Source: an uncultured Bacteroidales bacterium (GTDB lineage Bacteria > Bacteroidota > Bacteroidia > Bacteroidales > P3). Taken from it: DNA of 64,000 nucleotides. Where the stretch lies: assembly GCA_905233895.1 (NCBI GenBank), contig CAJOFL010000001.1, positions 1-64,000 on the forward strand, given 5' to 3'. Made by a program: the position numbers and the translations under genes. This document shows positions 7,932-16,322 of the stretch, in pieces. The notes beneath the pieces are model-generated. The model had not been told where the DNA came from. It saw only the letters and a list, made by a program, of their open reading frames with translations, and made no database searches. Position 1 is the first letter of the stretch, and each line of letters starts with the position of its first letter.

Positions 7932-9908
7932 TTAGTCTTCCAGTTTGAGTTCGGAACTTACGCTGTAGCCGGTCGGCTCACCTGCTACCGGTGCGGTACC
8001 GGTACGGACATTCATCTTTGACTCGCTGACGCCTTGCTCCTTGAGGTAGTCGCGTACGTGGCGGTTGAGGCGTGTGGCATGTGAAGTGTCGGGTGTGTGG
8101 AGTTCCAGGTTGAGCACTATCAGTGAGTCGGAGTTTGCAATGCTGGCTAGGGCCGAGAGGATATGGTACTGCTCCGAGGTGAGACTCCGTTGGTCGGGTT
8201 CTACGGCTATGAATTCCAGATCCTCTTCATTGAGCCCCATAGCACCGGCAACGGCACGGGCCGGGGAGGTGGCCACCTTCACGAGCAGGTTGCCCAGAGT
8301 CTTCCAGACGGCCTTCATATAGTTGAATTCTGGGTCTGAGACGTTGCCTTTGACGGGCATCTCGATAAGTATCTTGTCGTCTTTGTCTTTGAGTACATAG
8401 AGGGCGGCCTTGAGCGGTATCTTCTGGCGGGGCTCGATGTCTTTGCGGCGATCACCGACGGTGGCCTTGAAAATGTCAATCTTGTTCTCGTTGTCGAGTT
8501 GCGAGTTGTTGATGGCCAGGCGGGAGGAGAGTCCGAACACGCCGTCTTCCATCGGATAGCCGGTATAGGCCAGGATGAGCGGGGAGAGCAGCTTCATGTC
8601 GAGGCCTTTGATGCTGAGGCCAAGGTCCTGGAAGGCCTGCCAGTTGTTAATGTTGCCTTGCCAGCGCATGGCCAATGTACCTCCGCCGGGGAGGGTGGCC
8701 CGCATACGGGCATTGTTGTTGCCATAACTGCTGATATTGGTCGCCTCGATGCCGAGGGCGGTGACGGGGAAGGAGAAATCGTAGGGTAGGGTATGGTCGT
8801 TGTAGGTCAGCGAGCAGTTGCTCACCTTCAGGTTGTCCACCTTGAGTTGCATGTCAGGCTTCTTTGCATTGGGCTCCTGTGGCTCTTCTTTGGTGTTTTT
8901 TGCGATTGGCTGTTGCTTCTTTGCCTTGAGGCGGCTCATGGTGTTGCCGTCGTTCCATTGGTTGTAGTTCACCGCGAGACCGTCGAGGGCTACGGTGCCG
9001 AAGGCGAAGCGGTTGGCGTCGATATTGACGTCGGTTATGTCGACCGAGAGGTTTTGCATTGCGGCGACGGAGTTGCCGTCGGCATCGGTGAGATTGACAC
9101 CGTCGATGGAAATATTGCCACTGAAGTGGCTCTGCATCACCTCACTGACATTGCCTGCGGCCTTGATGTGGGCGTCAAGTGTGCCGGCGAGGTCGCCGAT
9201 GCGTAGGTTGTCCTCGAGGTATTCCTTGACGTTGCGCAGGGCGAAGCCCGTGAGTTGCACGTTTGCCACGAAGTCGTTGCTGGCGGCGTCATAATCGGTG
9301 GTTAGGTTGAGGCGGCCGCCGTCCGCAAGTTCGAGATTTAGGCCGGCCTGGGTGGCCTCCTTGCCTCCAATTACGAAGCCCGGTACGCGTAGGTTCATGT
9401 CGGCGATGCGCCACTCTTTGCCGCGTCCGAGGTCGTGGTAGGAGGCATGGGCATGACTCAGCCTGATGTCGCCCAGTCGGATGACCCACTCGCTCGGGGT
9501 GGTGTCTTTCTCCTTGTCTGGGTCGCTCTTGAAATGGTCGAGCATGGACGTGAAGTTGAACTGCTCGCCGTCCTGCAATACGTTGACATTCAGGCCAGAC
9601 AGCACCAGGCTGCGAATGTCGACCGTCTTGGCTGCAAGTTTCAGCAGGCGGGCTCGTACATCAAGGGTGTCGAATCCGGCAAACGGGGTGGTGCCGTCGG
9701 CTTCATAGACTTCCAGACCGCGCAGGTTTATGTGGCCGTTGAAGAGGTTTATCCCTGCATGGTTGAGGTGCATCTGCCGACCGACGAATTTCTCGCCGTT
9801 CGCGTTGACCACTCCTTTGGCTATCGGGCCGGCCAGCAGTGAGAGCAAAAGAACGACAGCCAGCAGTATGCCGACTATCCAGAGGATTATTTTGATTGCT
9901 TTTTTCAT
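7932..9908 (-). CDS. AsmA-like / DUF748 membrane-anchored protein
   Basis: A 658-residue protein with one N-terminal membrane helix (about 5-30) and a long beta-rich periplasmic part. The opening after the helix (GINLFNGHINLRGLEVYEADG) and repeated strands such as VDIRSLVLSGLNVNVLQDG are typical of DUF748/AsmA proteins, now regarded as relatives of bridge-like lipid-transfer proteins. A low-complexity linker rich in Lys, Glu and Pro lies near 330-355 (NTKEEPQEPNAKKPD). A role in envelope lipid transport is inferred from the family only. It is tightly placed between nadD (12 bases) and parE (9 bases). Confidence 0.75.
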   Translation of the reverse strand: MKKAIKIILWIVGILLAVVLLLSLLAGPIAKGVVNANGEKFVGRQMHLNHAGINLFNGHINLRGLEVYEADGTTPFAGFDTLDVRARLLKLAAKTVDIRSLVLSGLNVNVLQDGEQFNFTSMLDHFKSDPDKEKDTTPSEWVIRLGDIRLSHAHASYHDLGRGKEWRIADMNLRVPGFVIGGKEATQAGLNLELADGGRLNLTTDYDAASNDFVANVQLTGFALRNVKEYLEDNLRIGDLAGTLDAHIKAAGNVSEVMQSHFSGNISIDGVNLTDADGNSVAAMQNLSVDITDVNIDANRFAFGTVALDGLAVNYNQWNDGNTMSRLKAKKQQPIAKNTKEEPQEPNAKKPDMQLKVDNLKVSNCSLTYNDHTLPYDFSFPVTALGIEATNISSYGNNNARMRATLPGGGTLAMRWQGNINNWQAFQDLGLSIKGLDMKLLSPLILAYTGYPMEDGVFGLSSRLAINNSQLDNENKIDIFKATVGDRRKDIEPRQKIPLKAALYVLKDKDDKILIEMPVKGNVSDPEFNYMKAVWKTLGNLLVKVATSPARAVAGAMGLNEEDLEFIAVEPDQRSLTSEQYHILSALASIANSDSLIVLNLELHTPDTSHATRLNRHVRDYLKEQGVSESKMNVRTGTAPVAGEPTGYSVSSELKLED

Positions 9909-9920
9909 ATCGCTGATATG

Positions 9921-10502
9921 TTAATTTTCGTAGAAGTGCATTTCTGTCAAGTATTTGTGTACGGGCTCGGTGAGCAGGTAGCGCACGTCTTTGCGCTCGT
10001 GTATCAGGTTGCGGATGTAACTGCTCGAAATGTCAATCATGGGCACGTCGACTATCGTCACGTTAGGATGTGTTGCCAGCGGGCAACGCTCCGACCCCGG
10101 ACGGGGATAGACCAGAATATGGTAATGCTCAAGGATATATTCGTAGTTGCGCCAGCGGTTGAATGTCTGCAGGTTGTCGCCCCCCATGACGAGGCAGAAC
10201 TCGCGGTCGGGATATTTCTCATGCAAGGCGGCGAGGGTGACCACCGTGTAGCTGGGTATCGGCAGGCTCATCTCGATATCGCACACGCGGAGGCGGTAGT
10301 TGTCGTCCACCGCGAGGCGGGCCATTGCCAGTCGGTGGTGGTCGGCAAGCAGGGTTCCGCGCTCCTTCAATGGGTTCTGGGGTGATACAACAAGCCACAC
10401 CTCATCGATGCCTTCCTGCTGTAGCATGGTATTGGCAATGATGAGGTGCCCGACATGTATCGGATTGAAGGATCCGAAGAAAAGAGCGGTGCGTTTCATC
10501 AA
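9921..10502 (-). CDS. nadD: Nicotinate-nucleotide adenylyltransferase
   Basis: A 193-residue nucleotidyltransferase that joins nicotinate mononucleotide and ATP to deamido-NAD in NAD+ synthesis. The (T/H)xGH signature is visible as FGSFNPIHVGHL (about 9-20), and the second motif as ISSSYIRNLI near residues 161-170, matching ISST/SxIR. The length is normal for the family. It overlaps the upstream gene by four bases (ATGA), implying translational coupling. A second ATG follows directly (MMKRTALFF), so the true start may be one codon later. Confidence 0.93.
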   Translation of the reverse strand: MMKRTALFFGSFNPIHVGHLIIANTMLQQEGIDEVWLVVSPQNPLKERGTLLADHHRLAMARLAVDDNYRLRVCDIEMSLPIPSYTVVTLAALHEKYPDREFCLVMGGDNLQTFNRWRNYEYILEHYHILVYPRPGSERCPLATHPNVTIVDVPMIDISSSYIRNLIHERKDVRYLLTEPVHKYLTEMHFYEN

Positions 10503-11095
10503 TAGTACTTGTACGCCGTCTCGATTTTTATATGGCGCAGCTTGGTGCCTTTGAAGGTGTATATTTCGGCCACTTCGCCGGCACCGCTTATCACTTTGAG
10601 CACCAGTATGTCGGCCGTGTAGGATTTTGGATAACGCTTGAAGAAGACGTTCATCACTTCGTCCTTGGTCATGCCGGTATGTATACCGTTGGCCAGTCGC
10701 ACCTCGTTGTCAAGTATGTAGCCGGCAAGCAGTTCCACCTTGTTGGTCCAAATCGAGTAGTACATATCGATATAACTGCCGTCGAGGCGGCTCATGCGGT
10801 TGACGCTCACCTCCATCGAGTCGAAGTACTTCTTGTATCCGATGTCGCGGTACCAGGAGAGTTGGTTGTCAGTGATATACTGCTCCACCGACGCCCATTC
10901 GCCGAAGGGGTAGATCACGTAGTTAGCCAGCGAATATACGGTCATGGTGTCGGCATAGACCTTGATGTCCTTGATTTGGTATTCGGGTCGGCTGAAACTC
11001 ATCATGCGCATGGCTTTAGCCCTTGAGGCCACCTGCTGCGCCGTTCCGCTGAGGGCAATGAGTACCATTGCCGCAATCATAACTGCCTTTTTCAT
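10499..11095 (-). CDS. Secreted protein, uncharacterised
   Basis: A 198-residue protein with a clear signal peptide (about 1-20, ending SGTAQQ). The mature part has no motif I recognise; it is Tyr-rich with alternating strands (YGSYI/YYSIW type) and contains GMTKDEVMNVFFKRYPKSY, reminiscent of SmpA/OmlA-like small beta domains, but that resemblance is weak. It is the first gene of a run with nadD, with a four-base overlap. Confidence 0.6.
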   Translation of the reverse strand: MKKAVMIAAMVLIALSGTAQQVASRAKAMRMMSFSRPEYQIKDIKVYADTMTVYSLANYVIYPFGEWASVEQYITDNQLSWYRDIGYKKYFDSMEVSVNRMSRLDGSYIDMYYSIWTNKVELLAGYILDNEVRLANGIHTGMTKDEVMNVFFKRYPKSYTADILVLKVISGAGEVAEIYTFKGTKLRHIKIETAYKYY

Positions 11096-11112
11096 ATCTT
11101 GTTATTCGTTTT

Positions 11113-11134
11113 TTGCATTGTTTATTCAATGCAA
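11113..11134. repeat. Perfect inverted repeat in the 11096-11192 gap
   Basis: Arms TTGCATTG and CAATGCAA around a 6-base loop. It lies between the end of the radical SAM pseudogene and the next start. It could act as a weak hairpin, but no T-run follows on the minus strand, so I do not call it a terminator. Confidence 0.45.
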
Positions 11135-11192
11135 TAACGCGCTTCGTTAGGTTTTATTGCGCGCGTGTGATGATTTTTTGTTTTTTGCCCGA

Positions 11193-12823
11193 TTAACGAC
11201 CGCCAGTGGGCTTCGGAACGCGGATGGGGAACCACGAGCGTAGTGGCTGATCGAGGCCTAATCCGTTCATATAGTTGTAAGTCGCCAGTCGGAGGGCGGC
11301 GCCGACGGCGTCGATGTCGTAGTCGAAACGTGGTTCCCAATCAACCTCGTTGTTGCAGAATGGGTTGGGTTCCAGAGTGATGCGCTGTGCTCCGTAGGCC
11401 TCGGGATGGTGACCGCTAGGCGAGTGGCAGGTCATTGCGTAGCGGTGCCAGAAGGCGCTCTGCACAATACCCTCGTCGAACATACGCCGAACATTCTCCA
11501 GTGCATCGACCGTCTCCTGCAGGGTCTCGGTCGGGAAACCATACATTAGGTATGTATGTACCATTATTCCAGCGGAGTGCAGGTTGCGGCAAGCATCTAC
11601 CGTCTGCTGTATTGTAACCCCTTTGTCGATGAGTTTCAGCAGACCCCACCGCTGACGGCTACCATGCCGGCTTCCGCAAGCAAGTCGCACAACTCGGCGG
11701 TATAAGCCCGTTCAAACCGTATATTACCCCAGAAACTCACCGTAAGTCCGCGTCGCAGAATCTCTTCGGCTACCTCGCGCAACAACTTCGGAGGGAGTGC
11801 TTCGTCGACGAAATGGAATCCCGTGCGGCCTGTCTGCTTCACGATGCGCTCCATGTGGTCCACCACTGTTGAAGCCTCCGGCGCACGGTAACGGCCTATG
11901 TAGTCGAGCGTTGTATCGCAGAATGCGCAGCGGTGCCAGTAGCATCCGTGGGCCATTACCATTTTGTTCCACCGCCCCATGCTCCATAGGCGGTGCATCG
12001 GGTTGGTCATTTCGGTGAGGGAAAGGTACTTGTCGAGCGGCAAGTCGCTGAAATCGGGGCAGTAAAGGTCGCCGTCCTTGCAGCCGTCGATAGCCACCTC
12101 GTGGCAGAACTCGTAGATGCGCTCGTCGGTCAGTTGGCGCCATTCGGTGTTGGGAAATCCCCCGCCAATCTCGACGGTGGCCTGAGTGTTGGCCTTGAGC
12201 CACTGCCCACAGCGCAACGCACCGTAAAGGCATCCAGGAAATGGCACCGAGAGACATACTCGGTCGGGTTGGAAAGCGGCGACCGTCTGCTCCAAAAGCG
12301 AGAGCATGATACGGTCGACGGGCGAAGGCTCTTGTTGCAGTTCGGTGTAGAGCGGGTCGAAGGTGGGTGCGTCGTTGCTGAGGTATTCGGCGTAGCGTAC
12401 AAGGTCGAAGTGAGAGTCGATATGTTCTCGGATATAGTCAGTTATGTCCTCGATGAACAGGGTTGCCAGATGGAGGGCTTTGTCGGTGGTGCCGCTTGTT
12501 CCAAACGACCATTCCAGATTGTCCTCGTCCAGTTGTGCGAACCGTTCTCCTTCAGGCAGTAGGCTTCTGTTGGCAATCCTCGGGCCCAGGGTGTCGTCCT
12601 GCCCGCGGAGGAAGCGTTTGACGGGTTCTATCAGCCGAGCCTGCTTGTCGAGTCCGATGCTTGCAAGGAACTCGCTGCCCAGTACGCGGTCGGCCACTTC
12701 TATCCCGAGGTCCAACTGCCTCACCTCATGGCCCATCGCGGTGTAATACCCTTTGAGGTAGGCCGTTGCCGGGTAGGGGGTATTGAGTTGTGTGAGCGGC
12801 GGTGTGATGAGTAGTATTCGCAT
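11193..12823 (-). pseudogene. B12-binding-type radical SAM protein, frameshifted
   Basis: The gene begins MRILLITPPLTQLNTPYPAT, a start typical of cobalamin-binding-type radical SAM proteins, and contains the cluster motif HGCYWHRCAFCD (spacing CX4CX2C). The frame stops at 11636 just after MVAVSGG. The remainder continues in another frame from LLKLIDKGVTIQQTVDACRN to 11193 and clearly completes the same protein (YLMYGFPTETLQETVDALEN). At the junction the family normally has about seven more residues including a conserved Glu (my recollection: SGGLEVASDRLL). This fits loss of about 19 bases near 11643-11647. Either a recent pseudogene or a sequencing/assembly error. The intact function is unknown. 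Confidence 0.75.
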
Positions 12824-12826
12824 GGG

Positions 12827-13978
12827 CTATTCCCTTTCAAGAAGATAAACACGCAGTTCGTCGGGGGTAATGGTTACGGTCGAGGTGCGTCGGGTGGTGC
12901 GGCTCTGCATGCGGAACTCCATTCCCAAGCCAACTTCGGCCATTCCTTCGAGGAACTCCTTTTGTTCGGGATTCATCATCAGGGTGTTAAGTATCATGAT
13001 TTTATATTGTCCTTCGTGTCCTTGGTTGTTGAGGATGGTGAGCTCGTCCGTCAGCGTGGTGAATGCAAGCATCTTCAGCTCCTGGTCGTACGAACAGCTC
13101 TCCCATGTGCCGTTACCGACCTGCATGGGCAGGCTGGCTGCGGTGGTTTGAGCCAGTCGTCGACCTACGAGGTCGATGTCGATTGCAGGTTCGTCGCCAA
13201 GCAGTTGCGCCGGTGAGAAATCAAAGGAGAACGTGTCGGTCAATCCCACCGCGGTGATTACGAAGCGCGCTGTGGTGCCGTCCATACCGATGTAGTTCAT
13301 GAATTCCCTTTCCTCCACAATTCCGGCGCAGTATGCCATACAGAGGATATATGGGTCGTACTCCGCATCAAGTGGCTCGTCCGAGTGCAGGTGGATGGTC
13401 CACAGGTGGTTGCAATAGTTCACGCCGGTACATGTCACACCATCGTCGAAAGGGAAGGGCACCTGTTTGCGCCGAGCGACCGCATCGGCGTAGATTGCTG
13501 CCGACATGGGGCTCTCAAGCGACATGATATGGCGCAACGTGGCGTTGTTGTAGACGTAATATTGTGTTGTGCCTCCCGGTTGGAAAGTTGCGTGTATCAC
13601 CACATGGTAGCCTAGATTGGCCACGGTGTTGAAGATATCGCCGAGTCGCTTGGTGGCATCGTACATAACCATCACTCGCATCCAGTCGTACTGCTCCGCA
13701 GCGTGGCTCGCGGCGCTGTCGTCCAGGTTATAGTCGGCGCCGACCACAATGCGCTCGCTGTTCAAGTCTTTGAATGTCAGTGCCGGATTGTTCCCCGAAG
13801 GTCCCTGCTTCTTCCAGTCCTTGCATATAGCGTTGAGGAAATCATTCCACTCGTGTTGCTCGTTTGTGCTGAGCTTCTCGAGGGGAGGCATGCAGCCGTC
13901 GTCCGTCGGTGTCTCCTGCGCCTGGACGCCGGAAGCAAGACAGAGAAGTACTAATATAATATGTATATGTTTAGACAT
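12827..13978 (-). CDS. Secreted protein, uncharacterised
   Basis: Start placed at 13978 (MSKHIHIILVLLCLASGVQA), which gives a standard signal peptide; the upstream ATG at 14044 lies beyond the promoter. The 383-residue product has no motif I recognise. Five or more Cys residues are scattered in the middle (VTCTGVNYCNHLW, ILCMAYCAG). It ends three bases before the radical SAM gene, so the two are probably one transcript. Confidence 0.6.
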   Translation of the reverse strand: MSKHIHIILVLLCLASGVQAQETPTDDGCMPPLEKLSTNEQHEWNDFLNAICKDWKKQGPSGNNPALTFKDLNSERIVVGADYNLDDSAASHAAEQYDWMRVMVMYDATKRLGDIFNTVANLGYHVVIHATFQPGGTTQYYVYNNATLRHIMSLESPMSAAIYADAVARRKQVPFPFDDGVTCTGVNYCNHLWTIHLHSDEPLDAEYDPYILCMAYCAGIVEEREFMNYIGMDGTTARFVITAVGLTDTFSFDFSPAQLLGDEPAIDIDLVGRRLAQTTAASLPMQVGNGTWESCSYDQELKMLAFTTLTDELTILNNQGHEGQYKIMILNTLMMNPEQKEFLEGMAEVGLGMEFRMQSRTTRRTSTVTITPDELRVYLLERE

Positions 13979-13998
13979 ATCATGTCTCACTACAGAAT

Positions 13999-14032
13999 GC
14001 AAAAGTACAACTTTTTTTTGACATGGGTCAAA
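13999..14032 (-). promoter_or_regulatory. Promoter of the 12827-13978 gene, with internal palindrome
   Basis: The minus strand has TTTG, 21 bases, then TACTTTTGC. Between the two boxes lies an inverted repeat at 14014-14035 with arms TTTTTTGAC and GTCAAAAAA and a 4-base centre. Its position over the spacer is what an operator would have, but no regulator is known. Confidence 0.55.
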
Positions 14033-14049
14033 AAACAATTGCAAAGCAA

Positions 14050-14171
14050 GTTACCAGTTACCGGTTACCGGTAGCATCCAACAAGCCGTTAACACCGGGT
14101 TCGGTAGCAGATAAGTGCGAGTTACCCCTATCTTAACACGGAGTCATCACGGACTTAACACGGAGTTATCC
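14050..14171 (+). repeat. Composite intergenic repeat: heptamer block plus 22-bp tandem block
   Basis: 14050-14074 holds three heptamers of the type GTTACCA/GTTACCG. 14132-14171 holds nearly two 22-bp units beginning CTTAACACGGAGTCATCACG. The same two blocks occur in the same order, inverted, at 46538-46694. The 13979-14285 gap contains nothing else I can identify apart from the promoter. Confidence 0.75.
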
Positions 14172-14285
14172 TCTTGGATTTGGAAAAAAAAAATAGTAAA
14201 ATAAATGATATGGAATAGTTTTTGTACAATCCACCAGGTATCCACAAAAAAGCAGGACTTGCGTCCTGCTCACTTTTGATTTAGG

Positions 14286-14357
<72 letters not shown>

Positions 14358-14385
14358 CTCTGGCATTTCATCGCTGAAATCGGGT

Positions 14386-14418
14386 GCAAAGATACGAACT
14401 TTCCCCAAATCTACCAAA
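14386..14418 (-). promoter_or_regulatory. Promoter of tRNA-fMet
   Basis: The minus strand reads TTTG, 20 bases, TATCTTTGC: a full match to the Bacteroidetes consensus, 28 bases upstream of the tRNA 5' end. Confidence 0.8.
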
Positions 14419-14438
14419 TTTTTCTTGAAGTTTTTTCG

Positions 14439-16322
14439 TTATATCTTGACTATTTGCTTCTTATATACTCCATCGCTTGTGGCGACCATCACCGTGTAGG
14501 TGCCGGCCGAGAGGTGTTCGAGCGATATTTTCGCACGTCCGCCAATGGTGCGTCTTTGAATGAGCACTCGGCCGAATGCGTCGATGATTGTGATGTCGGC
14601 CTCTTCGTCGTTGGAGAGCACTATGTTGATTACTCCGTCGGTGGGTTGTGGATAGAGGTTGATGCCGAACTCGTTGTCGGGCTCGGTGATTGCTAGGGTC
14701 GCCGAATCGCGCCACTGGGCGTAGAGGGTACGGCTGTTGCGCCAGTTGACGGTGTCGCCCGGATGGTAGATGACGCTGTTGTTTGCGCGTTTGTCACCCC
14801 ATCCGGTGAATGCATACCCAGCACGATGGAATGGGTTTTCGGGAATCACCAGCACTTCGGTGGGGCAGAAGGTATACTGCTGCTCGAAGCCGTCTCCGCC
14901 GTTGGGCTGGAGGCGAAGTGTACGTGCGTTGAGTACGTTGAGGTGGATGGTGAATACGGTGTCGAGCCATACGGCCTGCAGGGTGTCGCTGACGGCTGGG
15001 AACTCATATCCGTGGAAACGGTAGACATAGGTGTTATTGCAGATGGTATCGTAGATGGTAGCGCTGTCGAAATGTTCCTCGAGGGGCACGATACCAAAGA
15101 TGACTCCCTGGTCGCGATTGAAGGTGTAGGTTGCGTTTGCACCGTCGCCGCCACCTCCGAGATTGAGACGGTTGGTGGGATAGTAGCCGTCGTATGAACC
15201 GGCCCATCCCCAGTTGAAGTGATAGCGACCGTTAAGGTCGGAACCGTCGCACACGAAAGCGTGTCCACCAGTTGAGTCGGAACCGTCGTAGTACATCGGG
15301 CGACCGTTGGCCAGCTCGATGTCAATCATTGCGTTCCAGGCGCTGTCGGAATAGTAGTAGGTCTCAACGTAATGTCCGTTGTACCATACGTTGCTGTTGC
15401 GCTCACGATATACGAGGTCGGGGCTGTATTTGAAGTATTCGTAGAACGCATGTTCTGCACAAGCCGTAGTCCATTCACCGCAGGAGGAGTAGGCTCCGCT
15501 GCCACCGGTGGCCGAAGGGCCGTACATCATGTCGACAGCCACTCCGCAGTGGTAGGAGAGGAGGGCGACAGCATGTTCGTTTTTCTCATCGCTGCTAATC
15601 ATCGAGTTGTAGCTGTTCAGCATGTATTCCCAGATATAGGTCGTGTCGCCGAAGTTGGCGGTCTGTTCACCGTAGGAGCTGCTGGAGTTCCATCCCATTC
15701 CGCGAGGGGTGTAGGAGTGAGAGCCGATACCGGTCGAGGGGTGGTTCCAGTATTTCATGATTTGGGCCATTGCTGTTGCCACGCAGCCCACCACTGTGCG
15801 AGCGTGATGGTTCTCGTCGAATGGGCAGTACTTGTTGTAAGGGTGACTTTGGTTCCAGCGGGTCTGCAAAAGGGCCGGAACGTTCTGGAGCGATACGGGA
15901 ACCGGCGGCACGGGGGCCGTCAGCAGGGTGTTCCATTCTTCGGTGGCTTCTTCGTTGCGGAGTCCACGGTATTGGGCGTCGGCAATTTCGGCATTGATAC
16001 CGCGCAGCCAGAAAGCCGCTTCGGGGTTAATATCGTCGCTTGCGGGCGAGTCGAACGAATAGCCCACTACAGGCTGCACCCCGTCGTAGGCCGAGATAAT
16101 AACAAATCCTTCAGTGCCGACGGCAAAGACGCGGAGCATCGGCATTTCGGCGAAGGTGTAGAGTACGGGTTCGTCGAAGGTGATGGACTTGTTCGCTTCG
16201 GTACGGTGGCTGTTCCAGAAGTTTACGGCCGCACGACGGCTCTGGTCGTTGGTTACCGTCTGTGCCATGCTGATGGCTCCTAAGATGAGTAGCGTTATTA
16301 CGCTTGCTGCAATACGTTTCAT
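14439..16322 (-). CDS. C10 (streptopain-type) cysteine protease with T9SS C-terminal domain
   Basis: A 627-residue secreted protease. Signal peptide about 1-20; a pro-region with the Spi/C10 propeptide look to about 140. The catalytic domain carries GCVATAMAQIMKYW with Cys180 as nucleophile, and GGHAFVCDG with His354, followed by HFNWGWAG. After it comes an InlB-like Listeria-Bacteroides repeat (YAFTGWGDK to RTLYAQW, about 500-545). The last 70 residues (NLYPQPTDGVINIVLSND to KKQIVKI) are a type A sorting domain for type IX secretion. The start abuts the DsbD stop. Likely an outer-surface or released protease. Confidence 0.88.
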   Translation of the reverse strand: MKRIAASVITLLILGAISMAQTVTNDQSRRAAVNFWNSHRTEANKSITFDEPVLYTFAEMPMLRVFAVGTEGFVIISAYDGVQPVVGYSFDSPASDDINPEAAFWLRGINAEIADAQYRGLRNEEATEEWNTLLTAPVPPVPVSLQNVPALLQTRWNQSHPYNKYCPFDENHHARTVVGCVATAMAQIMKYWNHPSTGIGSHSYTPRGMGWNSSSSYGEQTANFGDTTYIWEYMLNSYNSMISSDEKNEHAVALLSYHCGVAVDMMYGPSATGGSGAYSSCGEWTTACAEHAFYEYFKYSPDLVYRERNSNVWYNGHYVETYYYSDSAWNAMIDIELANGRPMYYDGSDSTGGHAFVCDGSDLNGRYHFNWGWAGSYDGYYPTNRLNLGGGGDGANATYTFNRDQGVIFGIVPLEEHFDSATIYDTICNNTYVYRFHGYEFPAVSDTLQAVWLDTVFTIHLNVLNARTLRLQPNGGDGFEQQYTFCPTEVLVIPENPFHRAGYAFTGWGDKRANNSVIYHPGDTVNWRNSRTLYAQWRDSATLAITEPDNEFGINLYPQPTDGVINIVLSNDEEADITIIDAFGRVLIQRRTIGGRAKISLEHLSAGTYTVMVATSDGVYKKQIVKI

